From assembly GCF_008711155.1 (NCBI RefSeq), contig NZ_VUYQ01000001.1:186001-250000 (forward strand): a DNA stretch of 64,000 bases, written 5' to 3'. A program made the translations under genes and the position numbers. Positions 10,391 through 22,888 of the stretch are shown piece by piece; positions within the stretch are counted from its first letter, which is position 1, and each line of letters starts with the position of its first letter. This DNA is from Dechloromonas sp. CZR5. Lineage in GTDB: Bacteria; Pseudomonadota; Gammaproteobacteria; Burkholderiales; Rhodocyclaceae. The notes under the pieces were generated by a model that saw nothing but the letters and a program-made list of their open reading frames with translations, was not told where the DNA came from and made no database searches.

Positions 10391-11292
10391 GCAGTTTCGG
10401 TAAAGTCGCAGTCCTCTTTGGCGGAACCTCCGCCGAGCGCGAGGTTTCCCTGAACAGCGGTTCGCGGGTACTGGCCGCGCTGCAGGGGCAGGGCATCGAT
10501 GTCCATGCCTTCGATCCGGCCACGCAGACCCTCGACGACCTGAAGGGCTATGACCGGGCGTTCATTGCGCTGCACGGCCGCCATGGCGAGGACGGCACCA
10601 TCCAGGGTGCCCTCGAGTTCATGCACATCCCCTACACCGGTTCCGGTGTGCTGGCCTCGGCGCTGGCCATGGACAAGTTCCGCACCAAGCTGATGTGGCA
10701 GGCGGCCGGCTTGCCGGTTCCCGAATATGCCCTGCTGACGGCCGAATCCGATTTTGCCGAAATCGAGGAGCAACTCGGTCTGCCGCTCTTCGTCAAGCCG
10801 GCGCGCGAAGGCTCTTCCATCGGCGTGACCAAGGTCAAGGAACGCGGAACGCTCAAGGCGGCCTATGAGGAAGCGGCGCGCCACGATTCGCTGGTCATCG
10901 CCGAAAAGGGCGTGATGGGCGGCGAATACACGGTCGGCATCGTCGGCGACGAGGTGCTGCCGATCATCAAGATCGTGCCGGCGACCGAATGGTACGACTA
11001 CGAAGCCAAGTACAACCGCGATGACACCCAGTATCTGTGCCCCTGCGGCCTGCCGGAAGCCAAGGAAATGGAAATCCGCAAGGGCGCGCTGGAAGCCTTC
11101 CGCATCCTCGGCGGCCGCGGCTGGGGGCGCGTCGATTTCCTGATGGACGAGGCCGGCAATCACTACTACCTGGAAGTGAATACCGCGCCGGGCATGACCG
11201 ACCATTCGCTGGTTCCGATGGGCGCCCGCGTCGCCGGAATGGAATATCCCGCGCTGGTTCGCCGCGTGCTCGAACTGGCTGCCAACGATTAA
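10387..11292 (+). CDS. ddl: D-alanine:D-alanine ligase
   Basis: ATP-grasp enzyme making D-Ala-D-Ala for MurF. The start at 10387 (ATGA with murC) gives 301 residues beginning [21 protein letters not shown], matching the compact DdlB type. Visible motifs are the [11 protein letters not shown] loop, [10 protein letters not shown] and the C-terminal [15 protein letters not shown] metal/ATP-binding segment. No murB lies between murC and ddl here. The stop is followed after 15 bases by ftsQ. Confidence 0.96.
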   Translation: MSSFGKVAVLFGGTSAEREVSLNSGSRVLAALQGQGIDVHAFDPATQTLDDLKGYDRAFIALHGRHGEDGTIQGALEFMHIPYTGSGVLASALAMDKFRTKLMWQAAGLPVPEYALLTAESDFAEIEEQLGLPLFVKPAREGSSIGVTKVKERGTLKAAYEEAARHDSLVIAEKGVMGGEYTVGIVGDEVLPIIKIVPATEWYDYEAKYNRDDTQYLCPCGLPEAKEMEIRKGALEAFRILGGRGWGRVDFLMDEAGNHYYLEVNTAPGMTDHSLVPMGARVAGMEYPALVRRVLELAAND

Positions 11293-11307
11293 CGACAGAG
11301 ACGATGA

Positions 11308-12048
11308 ATGTGGAACAAACCGCACCTGCTCAACGCCATCGCCGACCTGCTGATGCTGGTCGCGGCTGCGGCGTTGCTGGCTGCAGCCGCGGTCTGGCTG
11401 GTGCGGGTGCCGTCCTTGCCAGTGCGTCACGTGGTATTCGCCGACACATTGGCACATACCCGGCGTGCCGAGGTGGAGCAGGTGTTGCCGGCATCGCTGA
11501 AGGGCAATTTCTTCAGCATCAATCTGGAGTCGGTGCGCGGTGCGCTGGAAAAGCTGCCCTGGGTGCGCAAGGTGGATATCCGTCGCCAGTGGCCGGATCG
11601 GCTCGAGATCAGCATCGAGGAGCACAGGCCGGTCGCCCGCTGGGGCGAGGGGCGGGGCGAACTGGTGAACAGCTATGGCGAGGTTTTTGCGGCCAGCCTG
11701 CCGGAGAGCGAGGCGAGCGCCATGCCGCTGCTCTTCGGGCCGCTCGGCACGGCGCCGGAGGTGCTGAAGGAATACGGCGCGCTGCTTGGTGCCTTCAAGG
11801 CGGTCGGCGAAGTGCCGGTGCAGGTGACCTTGTCGCCGCGCCTGGCATGGACCTTGAAGCTGCAGAACGGCATGTTGGTCGATATTGGCCGCGAGCAGGC
11901 CAAATCGCCAGTCGGCGTGCGGCTGGCGCGCTTTATCGAGGTGTATCCGGAGATGGTCGCCAAGCGGGTGGTCAGGCCGGCCGTGGTGGATTTGCGGTAT
12001 CCGAATGGCTTTGCGATGAGGGTCGCGGCCGAGGGGAAGGGAAAGTAA
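11308..12048 (+). CDS. ftsQ: Cell division protein FtsQ
   Basis: Bitopic divisome scaffold linking early and late division proteins. The 246-residue protein has a short cytoplasmic N-terminus, one hydrophobic segment at about residues 10-32, then a POTRA-like domain (LPVRHVVFADTLAHTRRAEV onward) and the FtsQ beta domain. The sequence LPWVRKVDIRRQWPDRL is characteristic. It sits between ddl and ftsA as in most proteobacteria and is separated from ftsA by only four bases. Confidence 0.94.
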   Translation: MWNKPHLLNAIADLLMLVAAAALLAAAAVWLVRVPSLPVRHVVFADTLAHTRRAEVEQVLPASLKGNFFSINLESVRGALEKLPWVRKVDIRRQWPDRLEISIEEHRPVARWGEGRGELVNSYGEVFAASLPESEASAMPLLFGPLGTAPEVLKEYGALLGAFKAVGEVPVQVTLSPRLAWTLKLQNGMLVDIGREQAKSPVGVRLARFIEVYPEMVAKRVVRPAVVDLRYPNGFAMRVAAEGKGK

Positions 12049-12052
12049 GGAC

Positions 12053-13282
12053 ATGAGCAGGGATAACAAGGATTTGGTCGTCGGCCTGGATATCGGTACC
12101 TCGAAGATCGTTGCGCTGGTCGCCGAGATCGACAACGAGGGCCAGCTAAACGTGATCGGCATGGGCTCGCAGGATTCCAAGGGCCTGAAGAAGGGCGTGG
12201 TGGTGAACATCGAGGAAACGGTGCACACCATCAGCCGCGTCATCCAGGAGGTCGAGTTGATGGCCGACTGCAAGGTGAGCAACGTCTATACGGGCATCGC
12301 CGGCAGCCACATCAAGAGCTTCAACTCCAACGGGATGGTGGCGATCAAGGACAAGGAAGTGACCGCCAGCGATGTCGATCGCGTCATCGAGACGGCACGC
12401 GCCATGCCGATTCCGGCCGATCAGGAAATCCTGCACATCCTGACGCAGGAATTCGTCATCGACGGCCAGGACGGCATCCGCGAGCCAATCGGCATGAGCG
12501 GCATGCGCCTGGAGGTGAAGACGCATATCGTCACCGGCGCCGTGTCGGCCGCCCAGAACATCGTCAAGTGCGTGCGCCGCTGCGGCCTGGAAGTGAATGA
12601 CCTCGTGCTGCAGCCGCTGGCCTCCAGCTACGCCGTGCTGTCCGAGGACGAGAAGGATCTCGGCGTCTGCCTGATCGACATCGGCGGCGGCACGACCGAC
12701 ATCGCGGTGTGGACGCAGGGCGCCATCCGCCACACCTCGGTGATCCCCATCGCCGGTGATCAGGTGACCAACGACATCGCGATGGCCCTGCGCACGCCGA
12801 CTCGCGAAGCGGAGGACATCAAGTGCAAGTACGGTTGCGCCTTGTCGCAACTGGCCGATATCAACGAAAACCTCGATGTGGCTGGCGTCGACGACCGTCC
12901 CAGCCGCAGCCTGAGCCGCCGTGCGCTGGCCGATGTGATCCAGCCGCGCGTCGAGGAGCTGTACGAACTGATCCAGAACGAATTGCGCCGCGCCGGCTTC
13001 GAGGAAGTGTTGTCCTCCGGCATCGTGCTGACCGGCGGCGCCAGCGTCATGCCGGGCATGGTCGAGCTGGGTGAGGAAATCTTCCATATGCCGGTTCGTC
13101 TCGGCAACCCGAAATACCACGGCAGCCTGGCCGACGTCGTGCAGAGCCCGCGCTTCTCGACGGCTTTCGGTCTGCTGCTCGAAGCGCAGGCCCAGCGCAA
13201 GCGCGGCCAGAAGATTCAGGAAAAGCAGGGCATCAAGGATGTCTTTTCCAGCATGAAAGATTGGTTCGTCAAGAACTTTTGA
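12053..13282 (+). CDS. ftsA: Cell division protein FtsA
   Basis: Actin-like membrane tether for FtsZ. The 409-residue protein begins MSRDNKDLVVGLDIGTSK, with the phosphate-1 loop of the actin fold, followed by IDIGGGTTDIAVW (phosphate-2) and GIVLTGGASVMPG (adenosine loop). The C-terminal SSMKDWFVKNF is a plausible amphipathic membrane-targeting helix. An AAGG ribosome-binding stretch precedes the ATG. The 37-base gap to ftsZ holds an excellent ribosome-binding site. Confidence 0.97.
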   Translation: MSRDNKDLVVGLDIGTSKIVALVAEIDNEGQLNVIGMGSQDSKGLKKGVVVNIEETVHTISRVIQEVELMADCKVSNVYTGIAGSHIKSFNSNGMVAIKDKEVTASDVDRVIETARAMPIPADQEILHILTQEFVIDGQDGIREPIGMSGMRLEVKTHIVTGAVSAAQNIVKCVRRCGLEVNDLVLQPLASSYAVLSEDEKDLGVCLIDIGGGTTDIAVWTQGAIRHTSVIPIAGDQVTNDIAMALRTPTREAEDIKCKYGCALSQLADINENLDVAGVDDRPSRSLSRRALADVIQPRVEELYELIQNELRRAGFEEVLSSGIVLTGGASVMPGMVELGEEIFHMPVRLGNPKYHGSLADVVQSPRFSTAFGLLLEAQAQRKRGQKIQEKQGIKDVFSSMKDWFVKNF

Positions 13283-13308
13283 TTTTTGAATTTAAACGGT
13301 TTTTTCAG

Positions 13309-13315
13309 AGGAGGT
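13309..13315 (+). promoter_or_regulatory. Strong Shine-Dalgarno site of ftsZ
   Basis: The stretch AGGAGGT is a full-length anti-SD match four bases before the ftsZ ATG. It is the strongest ribosome-binding site in the dcw region. Most upstream genes rely on stop/start overlap, so this site fits the known need for much more FtsZ than FtsA or FtsQ. Confidence 0.85.
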
Positions 13316-13319
13316 AGTC

Positions 13320-14507
13320 ATGTTTGAGATCATCGAGAAGGACGAGGACGTCGGCACGATCATCAAGGTGTTCGGGGTCGGCGGTGCGGGTGGCAATGCC
13401 ATCGAGCACATGATCAACGAAGGCGTGAACGGCGTTGAATTCATCGCCGCCAACACCGATGCGCAGGCCCTGAGCCGCAATGCGGCATCGAGCAAGCTGT
13501 CGCTGGGCAAGAGCGGCCTGGGTGCCGGCGCCAAGCCGGAAAAGGGCCAGGAAGCCGCGCAGGCGCACCGCGACGAAATCCGCGCTTCGCTGGAAGGTGC
13601 CCACATGGCCTTCATCACCGCCGGCATGGGCGGCGGCACGGGGACCGGTGCTGCCCCGGTGGTGGCCGAGATCGCCCGTGAAATGGGCATCCTGACTGTC
13701 GGCGTGGTCACCAAGCCGTTCAGCTTCGAAGGCGGCAAGCGCATGAAGGCAGCCGAAGCCGGCATCGCCGAATTCTCCAAGCACGTCGATTCGCTGATCG
13801 TCATCCTCAACGACAAGCTGATGGAAGTCATGGGCGACGACGCCGATGTCGACGATTGCTTCAAGGCGGCCGACGATGTGCTGAAGAACGCCGTCGGCGG
13901 CATTGCCGAAATCATTACCTACCCGGGCCTGGTCAACGTCGACTTCGAAGACGTCCGTACGGTCATGGGTGAAATGGGCCGTGCCATGATGGGCTCCGCC
14001 GCCGCTGCCGGCGTCGACCGTGCCCGCATCGCCGCCGAGCAGGCCGTTGCCTCGCCGCTGCTCGAAGGCGTCAATCTGTCCGGTGCCAAGGGCGTTCTGG
14101 TGAACATCACCGCCGCCAAGGGCAACCTGAAGATGAAGGAAGTCAACGAAGTGATGAACACCGTCAAGGCCTTTGCTGCCGAGGATGCTCACATCATCTT
14201 TGGTGCCGTTTACGACGAACTGATGGGCGACGCCCTGCGTGTCACCGTGGTTGCCACCGGCCTTGGCCAGGTTGCCGCTGCCGTACGTAGCAAGCCGGAA
14301 GTGTTTACCCAGCCGGTGCTGGTCCAGGCGCAGGCTACCGGTACGCACGATGCCGTCGCCTTCGGTGCCGGTCCGTCCATCGACTACAACCAGATCGCCG
14401 ATGTGCCGGCCGTGGTGCGTAAACGCAACGTTACCGTTGAAGCCCTTGCCAATAGCGGCGTTGACCGCTACGACATCCCGGCTTTCCTGCGCAAACAGGC
14501 GGATTAA
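13320..14507 (+). CDS. ftsZ: Cell division GTPase FtsZ
   Basis: Tubulin-like GTPase forming the cytokinetic ring. The 395-residue protein has the [10 protein letters not shown]-terminal loop, the tubulin signature GGGTGTGA at about residues 104-111, and NLDFADV-type T7 loop residues ([11 protein letters not shown]). A variable linker leads to the C-terminal peptide [12 protein letters not shown], which binds FtsA and ZipA-type partners. It is the last division gene before lpxC, which has its own promoter-like site. Confidence 0.98.
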   Translation: MFEIIEKDEDVGTIIKVFGVGGAGGNAIEHMINEGVNGVEFIAANTDAQALSRNAASSKLSLGKSGLGAGAKPEKGQEAAQAHRDEIRASLEGAHMAFITAGMGGGTGTGAAPVVAEIAREMGILTVGVVTKPFSFEGGKRMKAAEAGIAEFSKHVDSLIVILNDKLMEVMGDDADVDDCFKAADDVLKNAVGGIAEIITYPGLVNVDFEDVRTVMGEMGRAMMGSAAAAGVDRARIAAEQAVASPLLEGVNLSGAKGVLVNITAAKGNLKMKEVNEVMNTVKAFAAEDAHIIFGAVYDELMGDALRVTVVATGLGQVAAAVRSKPEVFTQPVLVQAQATGTHDAVAFGAGPSIDYNQIADVPAVVRKRNVTVEALANSGVDRYDIPAFLRKQAD

Positions 14508-14538
14508 GGCATCACAAAAGCTTTCTCTGAAAAAGGGC

Positions 14539-14567
14539 GGCGGCGGCTTGTGTTACAATCCGCCGCC
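14539..14567 (+). promoter_or_regulatory. Extended -10 promoter for lpxC within a GC-rich inverted repeat
   Basis: TGTTACAAT at 14551-14559 is a TGN-extended -10 element about 34 bases before the lpxC start. It is flanked by GGCGGCGG (14539-14546) and CCGCCGCC (14560-14567), an 8-bp inverted repeat, so the -10 lies in the loop of a potential hairpin. No good -35 is visible. The absence of a T-run argues against a simple terminator for ftsZ. Inferred from sequence only. Confidence 0.55.
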
Positions 14568-14592
14568 TTCCCCAATCATTCAAACACTTAGC

Positions 14593-15507
14593 ATGCTCAA
14601 GCAACGCACGCTCAAGACGGTTATTCGTGCCTCAGGTGTCGGCCTGCATGGCGGCGTCAAGGTCAGCCTGACCCTGCGCCCGGCAGCCCCGGATACCGGC
14701 ATCGTTTTCCGTCGCGTCGATCTGCCGGAGCCCAAGGATATTCCCGCCAAGGCCGTGCTGATTGGCGATACCCGCATGTGCTCCTGTCTCGAAGTGGACG
14801 GAGTCAAGGTGGGGACCATCGAACACCTGATGTCCGCCCTTGCCGGGCTGGGCATCGACAATTGCTGGATCGACCTGGATGCGCCGGAAGTGCCCATTCT
14901 CGACGGTTCGGCAGCACCCTTCGTCTTCCTGATCCAGTCCGCCGGCATCGAGGAACAGAACGCCGCGAAGAAATTCATCCGCGTCACCCGGCCCATCGAG
15001 GTCAAGGATGGCGACAAGTGGGCGCGCTTCGTGCCCTACGACGGCTACAAGCTGGCCTTCTCCATCGTCTTCAACCATCCGGCCATCGACAAGTCGGCCC
15101 AGAAGGCCGAAATCGACTTCGCGGAGCAGTCCTATGTCCGTGAGGTGTCGCGTGCCCGTACCTTTGGGTTCATGCAGGAAGTCGAATACCTGCGCGAAAA
15201 CGGCCTCGCCTTGGGCGGCGGTCTGGAAAACGCCATCGTCCTCGACGAATTCCGCGTGCTGAACCAGGATGGCCTGCGTTACGGCGACGAGTTCGTGAAG
15301 CACAAGATTCTCGATGCGGTGGGCGATCTCTATCTGCTTGGACATCCGCTACTCGCCGCCTATTCGTCGCACAAGGGCGGCCATGCTCTGAACAACCAGC
15401 TGGCCCGCGCCCTGCTCGAGCAGCGGGATGCGTGGGAATTGACCACCTTCGATGAGGCGGCTCAGGCGCCAAGTGGTGTCACCCGCTGGCTGGCTCAGGC
15501 TGCCTGA
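14593..15507 (+). CDS. lpxC: UDP-3-O-acyl-N-acetylglucosamine deacetylase LpxC
   Basis: Zinc amidase catalysing the committed step of lipid A synthesis. The ATG at 14593 gives 304 residues starting [21 protein letters not shown]. Upstream in-frame sequence overlaps ftsZ in another frame and is not used. The zinc-site regions are visible: [14 protein letters not shown] near residue 78, [15 protein letters not shown], and [10 protein letters not shown] near the C-terminus. Location after ftsZ is the classical end of the dcw cluster. Confidence 0.97.
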   Translation: MLKQRTLKTVIRASGVGLHGGVKVSLTLRPAAPDTGIVFRRVDLPEPKDIPAKAVLIGDTRMCSCLEVDGVKVGTIEHLMSALAGLGIDNCWIDLDAPEVPILDGSAAPFVFLIQSAGIEEQNAAKKFIRVTRPIEVKDGDKWARFVPYDGYKLAFSIVFNHPAIDKSAQKAEIDFAEQSYVREVSRARTFGFMQEVEYLRENGLALGGGLENAIVLDEFRVLNQDGLRYGDEFVKHKILDAVGDLYLLGHPLLAAYSSHKGGHALNNQLARALLEQRDAWELTTFDEAAQAPSGVTRWLAQAA

Positions 15508-15513
15508 GTCGCC

Positions 15514-15702
15514 ATGTGGCTGCTGCGTCTGTTGGCAGTCGTTGTCGTCATCGCCATCGGCGTCGGGCTGCTCGTCTATGCCTTTACCGGCAATCGCCAA
15601 TATCTCGCCTTCAGCTGGCGCCTGTTCCGCTACGGAGTCGTGTTTGCGCTGCTGATCTTTGCGCTGATGTTTGTTGAGCGACTGGCGATCATTCCGCTCT
15701 AG
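15514..15702 (+). CDS. Small two-helix membrane protein, unknown function
   Basis: This 62-residue hydrophobic protein begins six bases after the lpxC stop. It has two predicted membrane helices (about residues 3-24 and 40-60) joined by a short loop (FTGNRQYLAFSWRLFRYG) rich in basic and aromatic residues. It is likely co-transcribed with lpxC. No family name is known to me. Its last 14 bases overlap the convergent DciA-like gene. The reading frame is well kept, so it is probably real. Confidence 0.65.
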   Translation: MWLLRLLAVVVVIAIGVGLLVYAFTGNRQYLAFSWRLFRYGVVFALLIFALMFVERLAIIPL

Positions 15703-16123
15703 CGGCGCGCTCCAGCAGGGTTTTCAAGGCCTTTCGCAAAGGCCCCTCTGGCAGGTTGTCGGCCGTCGATTCGAGCAGGCCAAATGCCTTGCCGGACAGC
15801 GGCTTCAATGTTGAACTCGTTGATTGGTAAGGGATTTGGCGGGGTTGCACTTTGACTTCCAGGGCGCTACACTCCGCCCCTCCCTTGGATAATTCGTTGC
15901 ACAAGCGCTGGCTCATCTGGCGAATCTTGGCGGCGACCGCACCGTTGTCGGTGTGGATAACGATAGTCCCCGACTTGTAATTGGCAACGCGTGCGGCGTG
16001 GCGCAACCCGGCAGGGGCGACCGCTTCGAACCGCCGCGAGAGCTTTTGCAGCAGGCGTGCGTGGGCCATGATGCGGCTCGTCGTCGCATCGCTGTTGAGG
16101 TATTGCTCTGGCCCTTTGTACAT
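15689..16123 (-). CDS. DUF721/DciA-like protein
   Basis: The 144-residue protein starts MYKGPEQYLNSD and contains the DUF721 core (ANYKSGTIVIHTDNGAVAAK, then RLCNEL) seen in DciA, the replicative-helicase loader of bacteria lacking DnaC. The C-terminal half is less conserved. A start further upstream would run into the ribosome-binding site of the divergent M23 peptidase gene, so I use the ATG at 16123. DUF721 genes near secA are a familiar arrangement. A helicase-loading role is inferred from family only. Confidence 0.75.
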   Translation of the reverse strand: MYKGPEQYLNSDATTSRIMAHARLLQKLSRRFEAVAPAGLRHAARVANYKSGTIVIHTDNGAVAAKIRQMSQRLCNELSKGGAECSALEVKVQPRQIPYQSTSSTLKPLSGKAFGLLESTADNLPEGPLRKALKTLLERAARAE

Positions 16124-16133
16124 AGGAGGTTCC

Positions 16134-17054
16134 GTGCAGATTATTCTCGTTTCGCGCCATCTGAAGGCGGCGCGCACGATCACCATTATGCCCCGGCATG
16201 TGCTCGCGACGGTATTCGCGCTGCTGGTGCTGGTGTTTTCCACCTCGGCCCTGTTCTCGTGGTTGTCGGTGGCGCTGCGTTTGCCGTTGGTCGAGGACCT
16301 GCTGGTGACCTTGCATTTGCAGGAAGATCGCAAGACGCGCGATCATGTCGACAGCAACCTGCAATTGATGGCAACACGGCTTGGCGAACTTCAGGCGCAG
16401 GTGTTGCAGCTCGATGCGCTGGGCGAGCGTCTTTCCGGTCTGGCCGGCGTCAAGCGCGAACGTCGGGCCGACACGCTCAAGGCGGCGCAAGGCGGACCCT
16501 ATGTGCCAGTGTCGATGAGCGCAGGGGATTTGCAGAAGGAAATCGAACGATTGGCCGCGCTGGTCGACCGGCGGAGCGATGATCTGGCACAGGTCGAATT
16601 CAAGCTGCTGGAAAAGCGGGTCCGAGACCGTCTGCTGCCAACGGTTCTGCCGGTCAAGGATGGCTATCTCGGTTCGCCTTTCGGCCATCGTGCCGATCCG
16701 ATCATGGGTGTGCGGGCCATGCACGAAGGGATCGATTTCAATGCGGAAACGGGGACGCCGGTCGTTGCGGCGGCCGATGGGGTCGTTCTGGTGGCGGCTT
16801 ACCATCCCGAATTTGGCAACATGATCGACATCGACCACGGCGAAGGCCTGGTTTCCCGCTATGCGCATCTGTCGCGCATCGATATCAAACCGGCGTCGCT
16901 GGTGAAGCGCGGGCAGTCGATCGGAGCCGTCGGTAATACCGGGCGCTCCACCGGGGCGCACCTGCATTTCGAGGTTCGCATGCAGGGCGTTGCCCAGAAT
17001 CCGGCCCATTTTCTCAAGCAGGGCGAGGAATACGCGCATCTCAAGCGCCGCTAG
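16134..17054 (+). CDS. M23 (LytM-type) zinc metallopeptidase, membrane-anchored
   Basis: Predicted envelope endopeptidase cutting peptidoglycan cross-bridges. A GTG start at 16134 follows an AGGAGG ribosome-binding site closely and gives 306 residues. It has a short cytoplasmic stretch, one membrane helix at about residues 20-45, a charged coiled-coil-like region, and a C-terminal M23 domain. The zinc ligands are present as HEGIDF (H-x3-D) and HLHFEV (HxH), so it should be catalytically active, unlike the EnvC/NlpD activators. It lies between lpxC and secA. Confidence 0.88.
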   Translation: MQIILVSRHLKAARTITIMPRHVLATVFALLVLVFSTSALFSWLSVALRLPLVEDLLVTLHLQEDRKTRDHVDSNLQLMATRLGELQAQVLQLDALGERLSGLAGVKRERRADTLKAAQGGPYVPVSMSAGDLQKEIERLAALVDRRSDDLAQVEFKLLEKRVRDRLLPTVLPVKDGYLGSPFGHRADPIMGVRAMHEGIDFNAETGTPVVAAADGVVLVAAYHPEFGNMIDIDHGEGLVSRYAHLSRIDIKPASLVKRGQSIGAVGNTGRSTGAHLHFEVRMQGVAQNPAHFLKQGEEYAHLKRR

Positions 17055-17105
17055 CCTGATCTGGATCGTCTTGATTTAGGTCGTCATCATCGGGTAATGG
17101 GGGCG

Positions 17106-17114
17106 TGTTAGAAT
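17106..17114 (+). promoter_or_regulatory. Extended -10 promoter for secA
   Basis: TGTTAGAAT is a TGN-extended -10 about 41 bases before the chosen secA ATG. It closely resembles the lpxC element (TGTTACAAT). The -35 region is not convincing. The start codon lacks a clear Shine-Dalgarno sequence. Confidence 0.5.
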
Positions 17115-17154
17115 CGACGCTTTGCCGCCACCCGCGCAACCACCTTACATCGCG

Positions 17155-19866
<2,712 letters not shown>

Positions 19867-19876
19867 TCTGAACCCC

Positions 19877-19905
19877 AAGGCACCCGTCGGTGCCTTGATG
19901 CTTTT
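19877..19905 (+). terminator. Probable secA terminator
   Basis: A perfect 8-bp stem (19877-19884 with 19889-19896, loop CGTC) begins 10 bases after the secA stop and is followed by a short T-rich stretch. The tail is weak (GATGCTTTT), so termination may be partial and allow read-through into argJ. Confidence 0.55.
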
Positions 19906-19917
19906 GGAGCCACGAGA

Positions 19918-21156
19918 ATGCCTGTCAATTACGCCACGCCTGCTGTCGATCAACTCTTTCCGGTCCCTGGCGTCCGTCTTGGTGTTGCCGAAGCCGAAAT
20001 CCGCAAGAAAAACCGCCGCGACCTGACCCTGGTGGCGCTGGATGCCGGCTGCACGGTGGCGGGCGTATTCACGCTGAACCGTTTCTGCGCTGCGCCGGTA
20101 CAGTTGTGCCGCAAGCATCTCGCCGGCGGCAAGGAAATCCGCGCGCTGGTCATCAATACCGGTATCGCCAATGCCGGCACTGGCGAGCCGGGGCGCCAGA
20201 CGGCCCAGGCCAGTTGTGCTGCCGTCGGCGAACTGTTGGGTATCGCCGCCGATCAGGTGCTGCCGTTCTCGACTGGCGTCATTCTCGAACCGCTGCCGGT
20301 CGATCGCCTGAAGGCCGGCTTGCCGGCCGCCCAGGCCGATCTGAAGGCCGACAACTGGCACGCCGCGGCGCACGCCATCATGACCACCGATACCGTCGCC
20401 AAGGCCGCTTCGCGCCGCGTCACCGTCGGCGGCAAGACGATCACGGTGTCCGGCATTTCCAAGGGCGCCGGCATGATCAAGCCGAACATGGCCACCATGC
20501 TCGGCTTCCTGGCCACCGACGCCGGTATTGCTCAGCCCCTGCTCGACAAGTTGGTCAGGGAAGCGGCGGATGCCTCGTTCAATTGCATCACGGTCGATGG
20601 CGACACCTCGACCAACGACTCCTACGTGATGATCGCTTCCGGGCAGTCCGGCGTCAGTTTTGCTGCGGAAAGCGATGCCGGCTGGGCCGAGGTCAAGGCG
20701 GCGATCATTGCCGTCTCCGTCGAACTGGCGCAGGCCATCGTGCGCGATGGCGAGGGCGCTACCAAGTTCATCACCGTCGCGGTGCAAGGCGGCAAGACGA
20801 TCGAGGAGTGCCGCCAGGTCGGATACGCCATCGGCCATTCGCCGCTGGTCAAGACGGCTTTCTTTGCGTCCGATCCCAACCTCGGTCGCATTCTCGCCGC
20901 CGTCGGCTACGCCGGCATCGCCGATCTGGATGTCGATGGCGTCAAGGTCTGGCTCGCCAGTGGCGAAAACAGCGTGCTGGTTGCCGAAAACGGCGGCCGT
21001 GCCGCTGCCTACCAGGAAACTGATGGCGCCCGTGTCATGGCCCAGGCAGAGATCACCGTTCGCGTCGACCTCGGCCGCGGTGCCGCTCAGGCCAGCGTCT
21101 ATACCTGCGATTTCTCGTACGACTACGTCAAGATCAACGCGGACTATCGTTCCTGA
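19918..21156 (+). CDS. argJ: Bifunctional ornithine acetyltransferase/N-acetylglutamate synthase ArgJ
   Basis: Recycles the acetyl group from N-acetylornithine to glutamate in arginine synthesis. It is made as a precursor that cleaves itself before a threonine nucleophile. The 412-residue protein has the cleavage motif [16 protein letters not shown] with the Thr at residue 193, and the oxyanion-hole-type residues near the conserved TGV segment (PFSTGVILE). The length is normal. It follows secA as a separate or read-through unit. Confidence 0.96.
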   Translation: MPVNYATPAVDQLFPVPGVRLGVAEAEIRKKNRRDLTLVALDAGCTVAGVFTLNRFCAAPVQLCRKHLAGGKEIRALVINTGIANAGTGEPGRQTAQASCAAVGELLGIAADQVLPFSTGVILEPLPVDRLKAGLPAAQADLKADNWHAAAHAIMTTDTVAKAASRRVTVGGKTITVSGISKGAGMIKPNMATMLGFLATDAGIAQPLLDKLVREAADASFNCITVDGDTSTNDSYVMIASGQSGVSFAAESDAGWAEVKAAIIAVSVELAQAIVRDGEGATKFITVAVQGGKTIEECRQVGYAIGHSPLVKTAFFASDPNLGRILAAVGYAGIADLDVDGVKVWLASGENSVLVAENGGRAAAYQETDGARVMAQAEITVRVDLGRGAAQASVYTCDFSYDYVKINADYRS

Positions 21157-21199
21157 TCCGCCGGGCGCGGAACGATCCGGCCCGACTGGAGTCAAGCGC

Positions 21200-22348
21200 A
21201 TGACCAACATTCGCCGTGACTTGGCCAGGAATACCCTGGCCATCCTGTGCATTCTCGGGCTGATCGGTCTGAGCCTGTGGGTGCTGCGTCCGTTCCTGGC
21301 CGCTTCGGTGTGGGCGGCGATGCTGGTGGTTGCCACCTGGCCTCTGTTCGTCAGCCTGGAAGCGCGTCTGGGTAATCGGCGGAGCATCGCTGTGCTGATC
21401 ATGAGCGTCGGCATGCTGCTCCTGTTGGTGCTGCCCTTGTGGCTGGCACTGGATACCATTCTAGATCACGCCGGGGAGCTGACGGCCGCCGGCAAGTCGG
21501 TGGCGAGCAATGGCCTTCCTTTGCCGCCCGACTGGGTCAAGACACTGCCCCTGCTGGGCGAGCGTCTGGCTGCCGCCTGGAGCCAGATGGCTGCCGGAGG
21601 CGCGGCCGGTATTGTCGCCAAGGCCACCCCCTATGCGGCCGATGCCGGTAAGTGGGTGCTCGCTCAGGTGGGTGGATTGGGCGGCATGCTGATCCAGTTC
21701 CTGCTGGTGGTCACGATCTCGGCCATCCTGTATTCCGGCGGTGAAACGGGGGCGCGCATGGCACGTCGTTTCGGGCGTAGGCTGGCCGGCGAACGGGGCG
21801 AGAATTCGATCGTTCTGGCCGGCCAGGCCATTCGCGGTGTGGCACTGGGTGTTGGTGTCACTGCCATCGTGCAGACCTTGCTCGGCGGGCTGGGTCTGGC
21901 CGTCGCCGGCGTGCCCTTCACCTCCTTGCTGTCGGCGCTGATGCTGATGCTGTGCATTGCGCAAATCGGTCCCATGCTGGTTCTGCTGCCGGCGGTCGGC
22001 TGGATGTATTGGATGGGTGATACCGGCTGGGCGACCTTCCTGCTGGTGTGGAGCCTGATCGTCGGCACCCTGGATAATTTCCTGCGCCCCATGCTCATCA
22101 AGCGCGGTGCAGACCTGCCGTTGCTGCTGATTTTCGCCGGTGTTATCGGTGGCATGCTGGGCTTTGGTCTGATCGGTATTTTCGTCGGCCCGGTCGTGCT
22201 GGCGGTGACCTGGACGCTGATGTTGGCCTGGATCGAGGATGCGCTGGGCAAGGATGAATCGCCGCCCGAAGCCATTGACGAACCGGCTGCCGTTTCAGAG
22301 CCGCCGCAGCCTGATCATCCGGAACCAGCCGCCGGCCAGGGTGGGTAG
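21200..22348 (+). CDS. AI-2E family permease (PerM/YdiK-type)
   Basis: Polytopic inner-membrane protein of 382 residues with two N-terminal helices, a hydrophilic periplasmic-type insertion and about five further helices. The C-terminal segment GVIGGMLGFGLIGIFVGPVVLAV is typical of this family. Some relatives (TqsA) export autoinducer-2, and others transport ions or are uncharacterised, so the substrate is unknown. Start at 21200 because upstream codons in this frame lie within argJ. Its last 54 bases overlap a convergent methyltransferase gene. Confidence 0.85.
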   Translation: MTNIRRDLARNTLAILCILGLIGLSLWVLRPFLAASVWAAMLVVATWPLFVSLEARLGNRRSIAVLIMSVGMLLLLVLPLWLALDTILDHAGELTAAGKSVASNGLPLPPDWVKTLPLLGERLAAAWSQMAAGGAAGIVAKATPYAADAGKWVLAQVGGLGGMLIQFLLVVTISAILYSGGETGARMARRFGRRLAGERGENSIVLAGQAIRGVALGVGVTAIVQTLLGGLGLAVAGVPFTSLLSALMLMLCIAQIGPMLVLLPAVGWMYWMGDTGWATFLLVWSLIVGTLDNFLRPMLIKRGADLPLLLIFAGVIGGMLGFGLIGIFVGPVVLAVTWTLMLAWIEDALGKDESPPEAIDEPAAVSEPPQPDHPEPAAGQGG

Positions 22349-22888
22349 GTCGTGCTCCAGCGCCAGGCCGGGCGTTGCGACGAGTAAATCCTCGAACACC
22401 ACATCCAGTCGCGTCGCGACACGACGCAGCAGCGGGTTGAACAGGCGGCGCATCAGTGCCGGCTGCCCACGACGCAGGAATTTGTCGAACACCAGGATGC
22501 TGCCGTCGGGCCGCACGACGCGTGCAATCTCGGCAAAGCAATCCGTCGGTTGCGGCACGACGGCCAGAATCAGATGCAATACCGCATGGTCGAAGGCGGC
22601 GTCGGCAAATGGCAGGCGCTGGGCATCGCCCTGGACCGGCGCGAAATCGATGTGCCCGGCACGCGGCAGGGCGCGCCGCAGCATGGCGTGGGTCAGGTCG
22701 AGTCCGACGTAGCGGTGCTGGGGCGGCAGGTGGGGCAGGTCGAGGCCGGTGCCGACGCCGGCGAGCAGCACACGCCCCGCTTCTGCCGGCAACGCGGCCA
22801 GGCTGCGCTGGCGGGCGGTCCGCGTTACCTGGCCGATGGCTGCATCGTAGAACGGCGCGATCAGCGTGTAGCTGTGTTTGAGGCTCAA
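22295..22888 (-). CDS. Class I SAM-dependent methyltransferase
   Basis: The 197-residue protein has a Rossmann methyltransferase core: motif I LLAGVGTGLDLP near residue 41, GLDLTHAM for the acidic ribose-binding residue, and the motif IV/post-IV stretch FDHAVLHLILAVVPQP. It resembles UbiE/phospholipid-methyltransferase-like proteins, but the substrate cannot be told. The start is a TTG at 22888 overlapping the apaG stop, indicating coupling to apaG. The 3' end overlaps the convergent AI-2E permease gene. Confidence 0.82.
   Translation of the reverse strand: MSLKHSYTLIAPFYDAAIGQVTRTARQRSLAALPAEAGRVLLAGVGTGLDLPHLPPQHRYVGLDLTHAMLRRALPRAGHIDFAPVQGDAQRLPFADAAFDHAVLHLILAVVPQPTDCFAEIARVVRPDGSILVFDKFLRRGQPALMRRLFNPLLRRVATRLDVVFEDLLVATPGLALEHDLPTLAGGWFRMIRLRRL

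Noticed and set aside
14531-14580. ftsZ terminator at the GC-rich inverted repeat
   Set aside because: There is no T-run after the stem, and the loop carries an extended -10, so a promoter is the better reading.
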